Of a stretch of DNA of 64,000 nucleotides, positions 17,235-25,722 are shown piece by piece. Position numbers and translations under genes: made by a program. Source of the stretch: JAOPZW01 sp036379935 (GTDB taxonomy: Bacteria > Actinomycetota > Thermoleophilia > Solirubrobacterales > Solirubrobacteraceae); the NCBI GenBank assembly GCA_036379935.1, contig DASVFT010000011.1, positions 1 through 64,000 of the forward strand. Reading direction: 5' to 3'. The notes beneath the pieces were generated by a model that was not told the DNA's origin, made no database searches, and was given only the letters and a program-made list of their open reading frames with translations. Position 1 is the stretch's first letter. The number at the start of each line of letters is the position of its first letter.

Positions 17235-17846
17235 ATGCCCGGGACGCGCGATCTGACCGGGGCGATCCGCGCGCACATCGCCGACCACCGGCTCGAGCCT
17301 GGCGATCGGCTGCCCGCGGAGCGCCGGCTCGCGGAGGCGCTCGGCGTCTCGCGGCCGGCGTTGCGCGAGGCCACGCGCCGGCTCATCGACCTGGGCGTGC
17401 TCGTCAGCCGGCGGGGCTCGGGCACCTACGTCGCGGGCGTCGACCCCCGCGAGCTGCTCGCCGTCCGGCGCCGGCTCGAGCCGCTGGCGGCCGAGCTCGC
17501 CGCCTGCCACGCCAGCACCGCCGACCGCGAGGCGCTGGGCGGGCTCGTCGAACGGCTCCGGACGGCGCGCGACGACGCCGCGCGCTTCGCCGAGCTCGAC
17601 CTCCGGCTCCACGCCCGCGTCGCGCGCGCGTCGGGCAACCATGTCCTCGTCCGCTGCCTTGCGGACCTCGACCAGCTCCTTCGGCTCTCGCGGGCCCGCA
17701 CCGCGGGCGACCCGGCCACGCGCGAGCGCGCCCTGGCCGACCTCGAGCGGCTCGTCGCCGCGATCGTCGCCGGCCGCGCCACCGACGCCGCCGCCGCGAT
17801 GGACGCCCACCTGCGCGCCGTCGGCGCGGCCGTCGCGCGCGCCTAA
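17235..17846 (+). CDS. GntR-family (FCD) transcriptional regulator
   Basis: A 203-residue FadR-subfamily repressor. The winged helix covers residues about 5-70 (IRAHIADHRLEPGDRLPAER, then LAEALGVSRPALREATRRL and GSGTYVAG). The all-helical FCD effector domain follows, with ELDLRLHARVARASGNHVL, where Asp and His residues usually bind a metal and a carboxylate ligand. ATG 17235 is used as the start because the longer frame from TTG 17208 would translate through the operator. It likely represses itself and the FAH-family gene. The inducer is probably an organic or sugar acid, as for most FCD proteins. Confidence 0.9.
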   Translation: MPGTRDLTGAIRAHIADHRLEPGDRLPAERRLAEALGVSRPALREATRRLIDLGVLVSRRGSGTYVAGVDPRELLAVRRRLEPLAAELAACHASTADREALGGLVERLRTARDDAARFAELDLRLHARVARASGNHVLVRCLADLDQLLRLSRARTAGDPATRERALADLERLVAAIVAGRATDAAAAMDAHLRAVGAAVARA

Positions 17847-17869
17847 GACGCCGCGACGCCCGCCGGCGC

Positions 17870-18214
17870 TCACCCCTTGCGCTTGGCGCGCTTGGCCTCC
17901 TTCTTGGCCTTCTTGGCCTTCTTGCCCTTCTTCTTCGCGCGCCGTGGCTCGTCGTGCTCGGCGCGGTCCGTCGCTCGGAAGAGCTCGCCCAGCGGGCTCT
18001 CGCGCAGGGACGCTCTGCCCGTGCCGACGAGCGGCTGCGCCGGCGGGGTCGCGGCGTCGAGCGCCTCGAGCTGGCGCCTGACCAGCGTCTGGAGGTCCGC
18101 GGTGAGCCGCTCGACCGCCTCGAGCACGGCGATCGTCGCCACAACGTCCACGGACCGATGGTCCTGTCGCGCCGGCTCTACCCCATGGCCGACGGTCCCC
18201 CCAAGCTTCGCCAT
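17870..18214 (-). CDS. Small hypothetical protein with a lysine-rich C-terminal tail
   Basis: About 114 residues if ATG 18214 is used; TTG 18232 is also possible. The central part (VLEAVERLTADLQTLVRRQL) is a probable amphipathic helix or short coiled coil. The last 24 residues are almost only Lys, Arg, Ala and Gly, with AKKxKKAKK-type repeats like those of actinobacterial histone-H1-like proteins. No catalytic motif is seen. Nucleic-acid binding is plausible from charge alone. It lies between the GntR gene and the DHH gene, with 31 bases to the latter's stop, so it could be the second gene of that unit. No family was recognised. Confidence 0.5.
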   Translation of the reverse strand: MAKLGGTVGHGVEPARQDHRSVDVVATIAVLEAVERLTADLQTLVRRQLEALDAATPPAQPLVGTGRASLRESPLGELFRATDRAEHDEPRRAKKKGKKAKKAKKEAKRAKRKG

Positions 18215-18245
18215 GCCCGAAGCATGGCGCAAACGCGCGCGCGGG

Positions 18246-19217
18246 TCAGGTGTCGGTCGCTTGGCGCTCGCCCGCTTCGATCGTGTCGACGATCTCGGCC
18301 AGCGCGGCCTGGGCGCGGTGGTTGTCGATCTGGCAGGTCCCGGCCGCCTCGTGGCCGCCGCCGCCGTAGGCCAGCATCAGCCGACCGATGTCGAAGGTCG
18401 AGGAGCGGTCGATGATGGAGCGGCCGACCGCGAAGACGGTGTTCTGTCGGTGCAGGCCCCAGAGGACGTGGACGGAGACCGTGCACCGGGGGTGAAGCGC
18501 GTAGACCATGAAGCGGTTCGTCGGGTGGATGACCTCCTCGTCGCGGAGGTCGAGCACCACGACGTGCCCGTGCACCGTGGAGCAGCGCCGGATCTGCTCG
18601 GTCGCGGCCTCGGCGTGCTCGTGGTAGAGGGCGACGCGCTCGGCGACGTCCGGCTGCGCCAGGATCTCGTCGATGTCGAGCTCGACGCAGAGGTCGATGA
18701 GCTGCATCATGAGCTCGTAGTTGGAGATGCGGAAGTCGCGGAAGCGCCCCAGCCCTGTGCGCGGATCCATGAGGAAGCTGAGGAGGATCCAGCCCTGGGG
18801 ATCGAGGATCTCGCTCTCGTTGAACTTCGCCGCGTCGGCCTTGTCGACGGCGTCCATCATCTCCGCGCTGATGCGGGGGAAGCGCGCCGCGCCGCCGAAG
18901 TAGTCGTAGACCACGCGCGCGGCCGAGTCCGCGCTCGAGATCGCCACGCGGTTCCCGGTGTCCTCGGTGACGCGGAGGTCCTCCGAGCTGTGGTGGTCGA
19001 AGGACAGCCCGACCTCGGGCCGATAGGGCAGGTTGGTCGTGATGTCGTTGGCGCTGAGCTCGACCTTGCCGTCCTGCACGTCCTTGGGATGCACGAAGAG
19101 GATGTCCTCGAGGATCCCGAGCTCCTTCAGCAGGGCGGCGCACACGAGACCGTCGAAGTCGCTGCGGGTGACCAGGCGCCGCGCGCTGATCGTGGGCATG
19201 ACCGAGTGGCTCAGCAT
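18246..19217 (-). CDS. DHH/DHHA1 family phosphoesterase
   Basis: A 323-residue protein with the DHH superfamily layout. An N-terminal TRSDFDGLVCAALL motif supplies metal-binding Asp20 and Asp22. FDHH lies at about residue 73. The C-terminal DHHA1-type glycine motif is AYGGGGHEAAGTCQ. Such enzymes are manganese-dependent and cleave short oligonucleotides, cyclic dinucleotides, pAp or polyphosphate. The exact substrate is not decidable here, and the protein does not look like RecJ or a classic NrnA/GdpP in length or extra domains. The start is uncertain between ATG 19217, preceded by AGGGG, and ATG 19199. Confidence 0.85.
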   Translation of the reverse strand: MLSHSVMPTISARRLVTRSDFDGLVCAALLKELGILEDILFVHPKDVQDGKVELSANDITTNLPYRPEVGLSFDHHSSEDLRVTEDTGNRVAISSADSAARVVYDYFGGAARFPRISAEMMDAVDKADAAKFNESEILDPQGWILLSFLMDPRTGLGRFRDFRISNYELMMQLIDLCVELDIDEILAQPDVAERVALYHEHAEAATEQIRRCSTVHGHVVVLDLRDEEVIHPTNRFMVYALHPRCTVSVHVLWGLHRQNTVFAVGRSIIDRSSTFDIGRLMLAYGGGGHEAAGTCQIDNHRAQAALAEIVDTIEAGERQATDT

Positions 19218-19343
19218 GGCCCCTACGATCGGCCGCGGCGACGGCGACTTGACTTTCTGCCGCCGTCCTGACTCTTACGTGGGCCACGACAGCACCGGCG
19301 GGCGGGGCTACGATCGCCGCAGGCGAGGGGAGAGGAGCGAGCC

Positions 19344-19973
19344 ATGCCCGATGCGTATCCCGTGGCGTTCTCTGTCGAGTACCCGGATCGGCCGCTGAAC
19401 CGCCTGACGACGGCGTTTCGGATCTTCACGGTGATCCCGATCGCGATCGTGCTCGCCACGATCGGCGGCTACAACGGCGGGTGGAACGCCGGTGCCGAGA
19501 GCGGCACGGTCGCGGTGGGAGGAACGGGGCTGCTGTTCCTGCCGCCCCTGCTCATGATCGTGTTCCGCGAGAAGTACCCGCGTTGGTGGTTCGACTGGAA
19601 CCGCGAGCTGCTGCGCTTCATCAACCGCGTCGGCATCTACGTGGCGCTGATGGACGACCGCTATCCCTCCACCGACGAGCAGCAGAGGGTGCGCCTGGAC
19701 TTCGAGTACCCCGACGCGCGGGTGGGCCTGAACCGCTGGCTGCCGCTCGTGAAGTGGTTCCTCGCGATCCCGCACTACGTCGTGCTCTTCTTCCTCTACA
19801 TCGGCGCGATCGTGGCGGTGATCGTCGCGTGGTTCGCGATCCTGTTCACGGGCCGCTATCCGCGCGGGATCTTCGACTACGTCGAGGGCGTGATCCGCTG
19901 GCACAACCGCGTCGTGGCCTACGCCTTCATCCTCGTGGCCGACGAGTACCCGCCCTTCCGCCTGCGCCCCTGA
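19344..19973 (+). CDS. DUF4389 membrane protein
   Basis: A 209-residue integral membrane protein of the DUF4389 family. It has hydrophobic segments at about residues 24-42 (FRIFTVIPIAIVLATIGGY), 60-72 and 142-172 (HYVVLFFLYIGAIVAVIVAW). Repeated aromatic motifs include KYPRWWFDWNRELLRF and GRYPRGIFDYVEGVIRWHNR, which are diagnostic. GAGAGGAG lies before ATG 19344. The family function is unknown. It stands alone, between divergent and downstream units. Confidence 0.87.
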   Translation: MPDAYPVAFSVEYPDRPLNRLTTAFRIFTVIPIAIVLATIGGYNGGWNAGAESGTVAVGGTGLLFLPPLLMIVFREKYPRWWFDWNRELLRFINRVGIYVALMDDRYPSTDEQQRVRLDFEYPDARVGLNRWLPLVKWFLAIPHYVVLFFLYIGAIVAVIVAWFAILFTGRYPRGIFDYVEGVIRWHNRVVAYAFILVADEYPPFRLRP

Positions 19974-20009
19974 GCTGGCGCCACCGACCGGCGCCAGGTA
20001 ATGTGGCCG

Positions 20010-20023
20010 CGTGTTGACGCGTT
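20010..20023. promoter_or_regulatory. Candidate ArsR operator upstream of its own gene
   Basis: CGTGTTGACGCGTT lies 13 bases before the ArsR start. Its reverse complement AACGCGTCAACACG recurs with one change (AACGCGTCGACACG) at 21828-21841 before the permease gene. Sharing between these two promoters points to autoregulation and control of the transporter unit by the ArsR protein. Confidence 0.55.
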
Positions 20024-20035
20024 GGCCTGTGGGGC

Positions 20036-20404
20036 ATGACGATGACGTCTGAGAGGGCGCTGGCGTTCGAGGCCCTCGCCGATCCGACACGTCGCTCGAT
20101 CTTGCGCGTCCTTGCCGATCGCGGTGAGTGTCCGGTTACCGAGATCACGGCCGAGATCAAGCATGTGGGACGCACGTCTGTCTCGAGTCACCTTCGTGTG
20201 CTCCGCTCGGCTCGCCTTGTGAACGAGCGGCGAGAAGGGCGGTACCGCATGTACTCGGTCGACCCCGACTCCGTCCACGAGGTCGTGAAGTTCCTGTCCG
20301 CGCTCTACCAGCAGCCGCTGATCGAGCTCAAGGACGAGATGGAGCGCGCGAAGCCGAGCTCGGACGAGGACCAGGATCGTGGGTCTGCTCACGCTGCCCA
20401 ATGA
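20036..20404 (+). CDS. ArsR-family transcriptional regulator
   Basis: A 122-residue winged-helix regulator: EALADPTRRSILRVLADR (helices 1-2), EITAEIKHVGRTSVSSHLRV (recognition region), LVNERREGRYRMYSVD (wing). There is no CxC metal motif in helix 3, so it is one of the non-metal ArsR proteins that often pair with an SRPBCC (AHSA1) partner. The next gene overlaps its end by 26 bases and begins with such a domain, which makes the pair a likely functional unit. The operator candidate is CGTGTTGACGCGTT just upstream. Confidence 0.9.
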   Translation: MTMTSERALAFEALADPTRRSILRVLADRGECPVTEITAEIKHVGRTSVSSHLRVLRSARLVNERREGRYRMYSVDPDSVHEVVKFLSALYQQPLIELKDEMERAKPSSDEDQDRGSAHAAQ

Positions 20405-21821
20405 AGAGCTGATCCGCGGTTCGGCTGAGGAGGTCTTCGACCGCATCGCCTCGGCCGACGGCGGATGGCTCTTCGACGCGGAGTGCGAGGTGCTGCGGGC
20501 GGGGGCCGTCGTGCGGCTCCAGTTGCCGATGCTCGCGCACGGCGCCCAGCCCCTTGGCGCGACCGGACGGGTGGTCTTCGTCGAGCGCCCCAAGCGTCTG
20601 GTGATCGAGCAGTTCGCGCCGTGGCCGGCACGATTGACCTGCACGGTCACGCGCGACCGGGACCCGCGCGATGCGGAGTCGGAGCAGTGCCGTGTCCGCA
20701 TCGTGTGCGAGGTCCCGGAAGAGGCGCTCGAGTGGCACCTGCGCCGCCGGGGCGTGCATGCGCGGCCTCGGCGCGGCGGCGACGAGCAGCCAGTCGGGCT
20801 GCTCTTGAGTCAGTCCGGGCCGGGGAACGTCTTCGCCGGTGCCACCGAGAACCTGGCGCGGATGGCGATCGACGAGATCAACGAAGACGGCCCTCCTCTG
20901 GGGAAGAGGCTTCGTCTCGCCGTGGGAGACGACGGAACCTCGCCGGCCATGGGCGCCAAGGCGGCCCGCATGCTGGCCGAGGAGGGGTGCCTCGGCATCG
21001 TGGCGAACGGTATCTCGACGGTCTTCATGGCGGCCGGCTCCGCCTTGAGGAACCACGAGGCGCTCCTGATCTTCAGCCTCGCCAACGAAGGCGGGCCAGC
21101 CGATCGGCGGCTCTTGCGCCTCGGCGAGCGCCCGCTGGCCCAGCTTGGACTGGCGATACCGCGGGTGATGTCGATGGCCGATGGCCGGCGCTGGTTCTTC
21201 GCCGGGAACGACTACTCCTGGCCCGCGGCGGTCAACGTGTGCGCCAGCGGAGTGATCGAGGACGCGGGAGGCACGGTCGTCGGTCAGCGGCTCGTGCCGC
21301 TGGGGACGCGAACGTTCGACCCGCTGATCGAGGCCGTCGAGCGCTCCGGTGCCGACTGCGTGCTGTCGACCTTCGTGGGCGCCGACGCGGCAGCCTTCGA
21401 GCGCCAGTTCTACGCGGCAGGACTGCGCAATCGTTGCAAGACGCTCTCTCCTGGCCTGGACGAGGCCACCCGCGAGCACATCGGGCCCGCCGCCGGTGCT
21501 GGGATCTGGGCCGTCTTCGGCTACTTCGAGGACCTGCCGACGACCGAGAACCGGGACTTCCTCAAGCGCTACCGCGAGCAGTTCGGGCCGTGGGCTCCTC
21601 CGCCCTCCAGCCTGTCCGAGTCGGTGTACGAGACCCTGCATCTCCTCGCCCACGCGGTGCGCCGCGCCGGCACCTGGAACCCGCGCGATGTCGCGCGGGC
21701 GATGCGCTCGAGCCGCTTCAGCGGCCCGCGGGGGAACGTGTCGATCGCGGCTGACGGAGAGATGACCCAGGAGATGCACCTGGCCGAGGCTGTCGCGGGC
21801 GGGTACGCCGTGCGCGTGTAA
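20379..21821 (+). CDS. Cytosolic fusion of an SRPBCC (AHSA1-like) domain and a type I periplasmic-binding-fold (AmiC-like) domain
   Basis: 480 residues with no signal peptide or lipobox. Residues 1 to about 130 read as an SRPBCC/AHSA1 fold: SAEEVFDRIASADGGWLF, then GRVVFVERPKRLVIEQFAPW. From about 138 to the end it is a Leu/Ile/Val or amide-binding type I fold: VGLLLSQSGPGNVFAGA, FFAGNDYSWPAAVNVCASG, VFGYFEDLPTTENRDFLKRY and SLSESVYETLHLL. The second half resembles AmiC/FmdD-type binding proteins. AmiC itself is a cytosolic amide sensor that controls amidase expression. The start GTG 20379 lies inside the ArsR gene. I infer a ligand-sensing partner of the ArsR regulator; transport is unlikely without export. 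Confidence 0.8.
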   Translation: MGLLTLPNEELIRGSAEEVFDRIASADGGWLFDAECEVLRAGAVVRLQLPMLAHGAQPLGATGRVVFVERPKRLVIEQFAPWPARLTCTVTRDRDPRDAESEQCRVRIVCEVPEEALEWHLRRRGVHARPRRGGDEQPVGLLLSQSGPGNVFAGATENLARMAIDEINEDGPPLGKRLRLAVGDDGTSPAMGAKAARMLAEEGCLGIVANGISTVFMAAGSALRNHEALLIFSLANEGGPADRRLLRLGERPLAQLGLAIPRVMSMADGRRWFFAGNDYSWPAAVNVCASGVIEDAGGTVVGQRLVPLGTRTFDPLIEAVERSGADCVLSTFVGADAAAFERQFYAAGLRNRCKTLSPGLDEATREHIGPAAGAGIWAVFGYFEDLPTTENRDFLKRYREQFGPWAPPPSSLSESVYETLHLLAHAVRRAGTWNPRDVARAMRSSRFSGPRGNVSIAADGEMTQEMHLAEAVAGGYAVRV

Positions 21822-21827
21822 TAAGAC

Positions 21828-21853
21828 AACGCGTCGACACGTATTGACACGTT
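21828..21853. promoter_or_regulatory. Candidate ArsR operator upstream of the Liv-type transporter
   Basis: AACGCGTCGACACG (21828-21841) followed by ATTGACACGTT (21843-21853) makes an imperfect inverted repeat (AACGYGTC arms). The left part matches the site before arsR at 20010-20023. TTGACA at 21844-21849 could be a -35 element covered by the repressor. It starts seven bases after the preceding stop codon. Confidence 0.55.
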
Positions 21854-21950
21854 AGTTTCCACGTGAGAGGGTGGCGGCCCGCCGGACCGCCGCGTCGGTC
21901 CGCGCGCATCGCCACCTCATGCAGCTGACCGCGTTCATCTCCGCAGCGCC

Positions 21951-22841
21951 GTGACCTTCGCGCTCTCGGTGCTGACCCTCTTCGGGTTCTATGCCCTGCT
22001 GGCCTTTGGCCTGGGGCTGATCTTCGGCCAGCTCAACGTCGTCAACCTCGCCTACGGCGGGTTTGCCGTCATCGGCGCCTACGCCGTCTATCTGCTCGAC
22101 GGCCTGCCGTTCGCGGTCGGCGTGCTGGTGGCGGTCCTCGCCGGGGGCCTGTTCGCAGCGGTCACGGAGTGGCTGGTGTTGCGCGACCTCTACCAGCGGG
22201 GCTTCCTGGCGACGCTGCTCGCCATGTGGGCCGTGGGCATCCTGCTCCAGCAAGCGGCCCAGGCCGAGTTCGGGGCGACCGCCAAGTCGGTGCGTACGCC
22301 CGTGGACGGCGAGCTGGTCATCTTCGGCACCCAGTACCCGACCTACCGGCTGCTGGCGGCGGGCGTGTCGCTCGCGGTGGTCGCCGCCTGCCTGCTGGTC
22401 GTCTACCGCACCCGCCTCGGACTGCGCCTGCGCGCCGCGATCGAGAACCGCGAGATGGCGTCGCTGCTCGGCATCCCGCCGCGTCTGATGATCCGCGGGA
22501 CCTTCGTCTTCGGCAGCGTCCTGGCCGTGCTCGGGGGAGCGCTTCAGGCTCCTCTCCTCGGGCTGACCCCCAATCTCGGCGTCACGTTCCTGGCGCCCGC
22601 CTTCTTCGCGGTCCTGATCGGCCGTCTGGGCGCGTTGTCAGGCCCCGTCTTCGGCGCCTTCGTCGTCGCGCTGCTCAGCGCCGCCCTGCAGACGTCGTTC
22701 AGCAACACGCTGTCGACCGTCCTCTTCTACGTCGCGCTCATCGTGCTCATCGGAATCTGGCCTCAAGGCCTCGATCTAAGGAGACCCACGTGGATGACGC
22801 TCAAAGCACGGCGGCTGCCAAGTCCGTCGCAGGGGTCGTGA
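21951..22841 (+). CDS. Branched-chain amino acid/amide-type ABC permease (LivH class)
   Basis: A 296-residue inner-membrane permease with about eight hydrophobic stretches. Family motifs are GLIFGQLNVVNLAYGGFAVI near the N terminus, AAIENREMASLLGI (the ATPase contact loop) and FFAVLIGRLGALSGPVFGAF near the end. The start is GTG 21951, the only suitable in-frame codon. The next gene starts inside its last 52 bases. It pairs with the fused permease/ATPase at 24013. The nearby amidase and AmiC-like sensor suggest the ligand is an amide or urea derivative rather than a branched-chain amino acid. Confidence 0.9.
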   Translation: MTFALSVLTLFGFYALLAFGLGLIFGQLNVVNLAYGGFAVIGAYAVYLLDGLPFAVGVLVAVLAGGLFAAVTEWLVLRDLYQRGFLATLLAMWAVGILLQQAAQAEFGATAKSVRTPVDGELVIFGTQYPTYRLLAAGVSLAVVAACLLVVYRTRLGLRLRAAIENREMASLLGIPPRLMIRGTFVFGSVLAVLGGALQAPLLGLTPNLGVTFLAPAFFAVLIGRLGALSGPVFGAFVVALLSAALQTSFSNTLSTVLFYVALIVLIGIWPQGLDLRRPTWMTLKARRLPSPSQGS

Positions 22842-24016
22842 GAAGGACACCGGCCCTTCGCCGGATCGGCGCGCTGGCGGCCGCTGCGCTCGTAGCGATC
22901 GGCGTCGCCGCGTGCGGGTCGAGCGGCGGCGGCGCGAGCAAGCCGTTCAAGATCGGGCTCATCGTCCCGCTCACGGGGCCGGTGGCCGCCGATGGCATCC
23001 CGCTGAAGGACGGGTTCAACCTGGCCCTTAAGGACATCAACGCCAAGGGCGGCGTCCTGGGCAAGAAGATAGAGGTCGTCACCCTCGACAACCGGTCCGA
23101 CCCGGCTCTGTCGACGCGCCAGGCGACGAAGCTGATCCGCGAGGACCGGGTCGACTACCTCTTCGGAACGATCACCGGCGCCGAGGAGAACGCGGTGGGG
23201 CAGGCGGCGAACTCGGCTCGCGTCCCCTTCTCACCCGCCATCATGGGCACGCCACCGTTCTGCAGCCGGTACGTCTGGTCGTTCGGGGAGACGAACCAGA
23301 TGCTGCTCAAGCCGCTGATCCCCGAGCTGATCGAGCAGTACGGCAAGAAGGTGGCGCTCGTCGGAAGCGACTACAACTTCCCGCACGAGTACCACGCCGT
23401 GGCCAAGAAGCTCATCGCCGAGCACGGCGGCTCCGTGGCGGCCGAGGAGTACGCGCCCCTGGGAACGTCGGACTGGCAGCCGGTCGTCGCCAAGCTCCGG
23501 CGCGCCAACGCCGACTGGGTCCTGTCCGCGGTCGTCGGTGGCGACGCGATTGCCTTCTCCAAGCAGGCGCAGCAGTTCGGGCTGCTGAAGAAGGCGAAGC
23601 TCACCGGCGTCAGCTTCATCCAGGAGTACTACCCGGCGATCCCGTCGATCGCGGACGGTGCGCTCCTGGTCAGCCGGTACTCCGAGCAGCTGCCCGGTCA
23701 GGCCAACGCCGACTTCGTCGAGCGCTACCGCGCCGCGTACAAGCCGCAGGGGCCGATCCCGGGGGTCGCCGCGAACGCCTACGACGCCCTGCACTTCATC
23801 GTCAAGGCGGTCGAGGCCGCGGGCAGCGCCGACAAGGAGAAGGTGATCGACCAGATGGCCAAGACGCAGATCGACGGCATCTACGGCCCAGGCCTGCGTT
23901 TCTCGGCGAACCGCCGCTTCGAGACGCCGATGGACCTGATCCGCATCAGCCCCGGCGGCAAGTACGTCCCGTTGAAGACGTACGAACGCGTCACCGACGA
24001 CCAGCCCTGCGGGTGA
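22790..24016 (+). CDS. ABC transporter substrate-binding lipoprotein (LivK/AmiC class)
   Basis: A 408-residue lipoprotein. AAGGAG lies six bases before GTG 22790, fixing the start inside the preceding gene. A basic region (VVRRTPALRR) precedes the hydrophobic stretch and the lipobox IGVAACG. The mature part is a type I binding fold: FKIGLIVPLTGPVAADG, RVDYLFGTITGAEENAVGQ, VALVGSDYNFPHEYHAVAKK and ANAYDALHFIVKAVE. The amide/urea-like binding proteins share the SDYNFPHEYH-type loop. It would deliver ligand to the permease pair encoded on either side. The stop overlaps the next GTG by four bases. Confidence 0.92.
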   Translation: MDDAQSTAAAKSVAGVVRRTPALRRIGALAAAALVAIGVAACGSSGGGASKPFKIGLIVPLTGPVAADGIPLKDGFNLALKDINAKGGVLGKKIEVVTLDNRSDPALSTRQATKLIREDRVDYLFGTITGAEENAVGQAANSARVPFSPAIMGTPPFCSRYVWSFGETNQMLLKPLIPELIEQYGKKVALVGSDYNFPHEYHAVAKKLIAEHGGSVAAEEYAPLGTSDWQPVVAKLRRANADWVLSAVVGGDAIAFSKQAQQFGLLKKAKLTGVSFIQEYYPAIPSIADGALLVSRYSEQLPGQANADFVERYRAAYKPQGPIPGVAANAYDALHFIVKAVEAAGSADKEKVIDQMAKTQIDGIYGPGLRFSANRRFETPMDLIRISPGGKYVPLKTYERVTDDQPCG

Positions 24017-25722
24017 TCGCTGCCGGCGCGGGCAAGCTGGCCCGGCGGCATGTCGCGGCGATTGCCGCGACAGCCGCCGGGCTGATGACAGCGCCGTACC
24101 TTCTCGCCGAGTTCCCGTTGACCGTCCTGACGCTGGCGCTCGCCTTCGGGCTGTTCGCGTTCGGCCTCGACATCGCATGGGGCCGGACGGGTGTCTTCAG
24201 CATCGGCCACGCCGCCTTCTTCGGCGTCGGCGCCTACGCGGCGGCGATCGCCTTCAACCATGCGTTCCCGGGCGTGCTGGCGGCGGCCGGCGCCGTGCTC
24301 GCCTCGGCGTTCGTGGCCTACCTCGTCGCCTTCGCCGGCCTGCGCGCCAAGGCGGTGGCGTCGACCATGGCCGTGCTGACCATGGCGCTGACCTTGCTCG
24401 CGGCCCAGGTCGCCCTTTCGTGGCTGTCCGTGACCAACGGCAGCAACGGGTTGTTCGTGATCGCTGGCGACGTCACGTCGCAGTACTACCTGACGGCGGC
24501 CGTGGTCTTCGCCGCGGTCCTCGCCGTCTGGCTGCTCGTGCTGCGCGGACGGCTCGGACGGCGCTTCCTCGCCGTGAGGGTCAACGAGCTGCGCGCGGAG
24601 CACCTGGGGATCGATCCGGTGGCCACGAGGACCACCGCCTTCGTGCTCAGCGCCGCGCTGGCCGCGCTCGCCGGAGCGCTCGCTGCGCCCTCGCTGGGGC
24701 TCGTCTCTCCTGAGGCCGCCGGCATCGACATGTCCACCCAGGTCCTGGTCTGGCTCGCGGTCGGAGGACGCGGGACCGTCAGCGGCGCGTTCCTCGGCGC
24801 CGGTGCGCTGACCTTCGCGCAGCAGTACGTCAGCGAGGCCGTCGGCGACTGGTACCTGTTCGGCCTTGGAGCCGCCTTTCTGCTGGTCGTCAGGCTGGCC
24901 CCCGAAGGGATCGTGGGCCTGCTCCTGAGCCGGATCGGTGCGCTGCGCTCGAGCTATGCCGCCCAAGGCGCGTTCTTCGACGTCCGCGCCCGCACCAACC
25001 ACGACCACGCACGGGGGACGCTCGGCGATCAGGCGCTGTCCATCACGGACGCGACCAAGAGCTTCGAGGCGCTGCCGGTCATCCAGGACGTCTCGGTGGC
25101 CGTGCCGGCGGGCCAGATCGTCTGCCTGATCGGTCCCAACGGGGCCGGCAAGACGACGCTGCTGAACATCGTGGCCGGCGACCTCGACGCAGAGCGTGGC
25201 CTCATCTGCATCTCAGGGCAGGATGTCACGCGCTGGCCCCCGCACCGGCGGGCCGAGCTGGGCCTCGGCCGGCTCTTCCAGATACCCAGCTTGTTCCTGG
25301 AGCTGACGCCGAGCCAGAACATGCTCCTCGCTCGCTCCGAGGGCCGGCCCAGCGTCTCTCTGCCACCGTCGCTGGAGCGCTTCGTCGATGACGACGGTCG
25401 GCCTGCGTCGGACCTGTCCTTGGCGGACCGCCGATCGCTCGAGCTCGCCATGGCGCTGGCCTGGGGACCGGAGGTCCTGCTCCTCGACGAACCGGCGGCA
25501 GGGCTCTCCCATGAGGACTCCGTCGGGTTGGCCCAGACGCTGCGCCAGCTCGCCGACGCGTCTGGCCACACGCTCGTGATCGTGGAGCACGACATGGAGA
25601 TCGTGCGCGAGCTGGCCGACCGCGTCGTCGTCCTGGCCAACGGTCGCCTGCTGGTCGACGGGTCGATGGACGACGTCGTGGGCAACGCGGATGTCCGCGC
25701 CGCCTACCTGGGGGCCGTGTGA
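24013..25722 (+). CDS. Fused ABC permease (LivM) and ATP-binding protein (LivG)
   Basis: 569 residues in two parts. Residues about 15-310 are a LivM-type permease with AFGLDIAWGRTGVFSIGHAA, the conserved FGVGAYAA turn and FLAVRVNELRAEHLGIDP. A linker of about 35 residues follows. From about 340 it is a LivG-type ATPase: Walker A GPNGAGKTT, LGRLFQIPSLFLELTP, signature-like LSLADRRSLELAMALAW, Walker B VLLLDEPAAGLS and the His switch in IVEHDME. Permease-ATPase fusions of this kind are known in Liv-type systems of actinobacteria. It couples with LivH (21951) and LivF (25722). The start GTG 24013 overlaps the preceding stop. Confidence 0.92.
   Translation: MIAAGAGKLARRHVAAIAATAAGLMTAPYLLAEFPLTVLTLALAFGLFAFGLDIAWGRTGVFSIGHAAFFGVGAYAAAIAFNHAFPGVLAAAGAVLASAFVAYLVAFAGLRAKAVASTMAVLTMALTLLAAQVALSWLSVTNGSNGLFVIAGDVTSQYYLTAAVVFAAVLAVWLLVLRGRLGRRFLAVRVNELRAEHLGIDPVATRTTAFVLSAALAALAGALAAPSLGLVSPEAAGIDMSTQVLVWLAVGGRGTVSGAFLGAGALTFAQQYVSEAVGDWYLFGLGAAFLLVVRLAPEGIVGLLLSRIGALRSSYAAQGAFFDVRARTNHDHARGTLGDQALSITDATKSFEALPVIQDVSVAVPAGQIVCLIGPNGAGKTTLLNIVAGDLDAERGLICISGQDVTRWPPHRRAELGLGRLFQIPSLFLELTPSQNMLLARSEGRPSVSLPPSLERFVDDDGRPASDLSLADRRSLELAMALAWGPEVLLLDEPAAGLSHEDSVGLAQTLRQLADASGHTLVIVEHDMEIVRELADRVVVLANGRLLVDGSMDDVVGNADVRAAYLGAV

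Noticed and set aside
20379..21821. Exported ABC binding protein
   Set aside because: There is no signal peptide or lipobox, and an SRPBCC-like domain fills the N terminus; a true lipoprotein binding partner is encoded at 22790.
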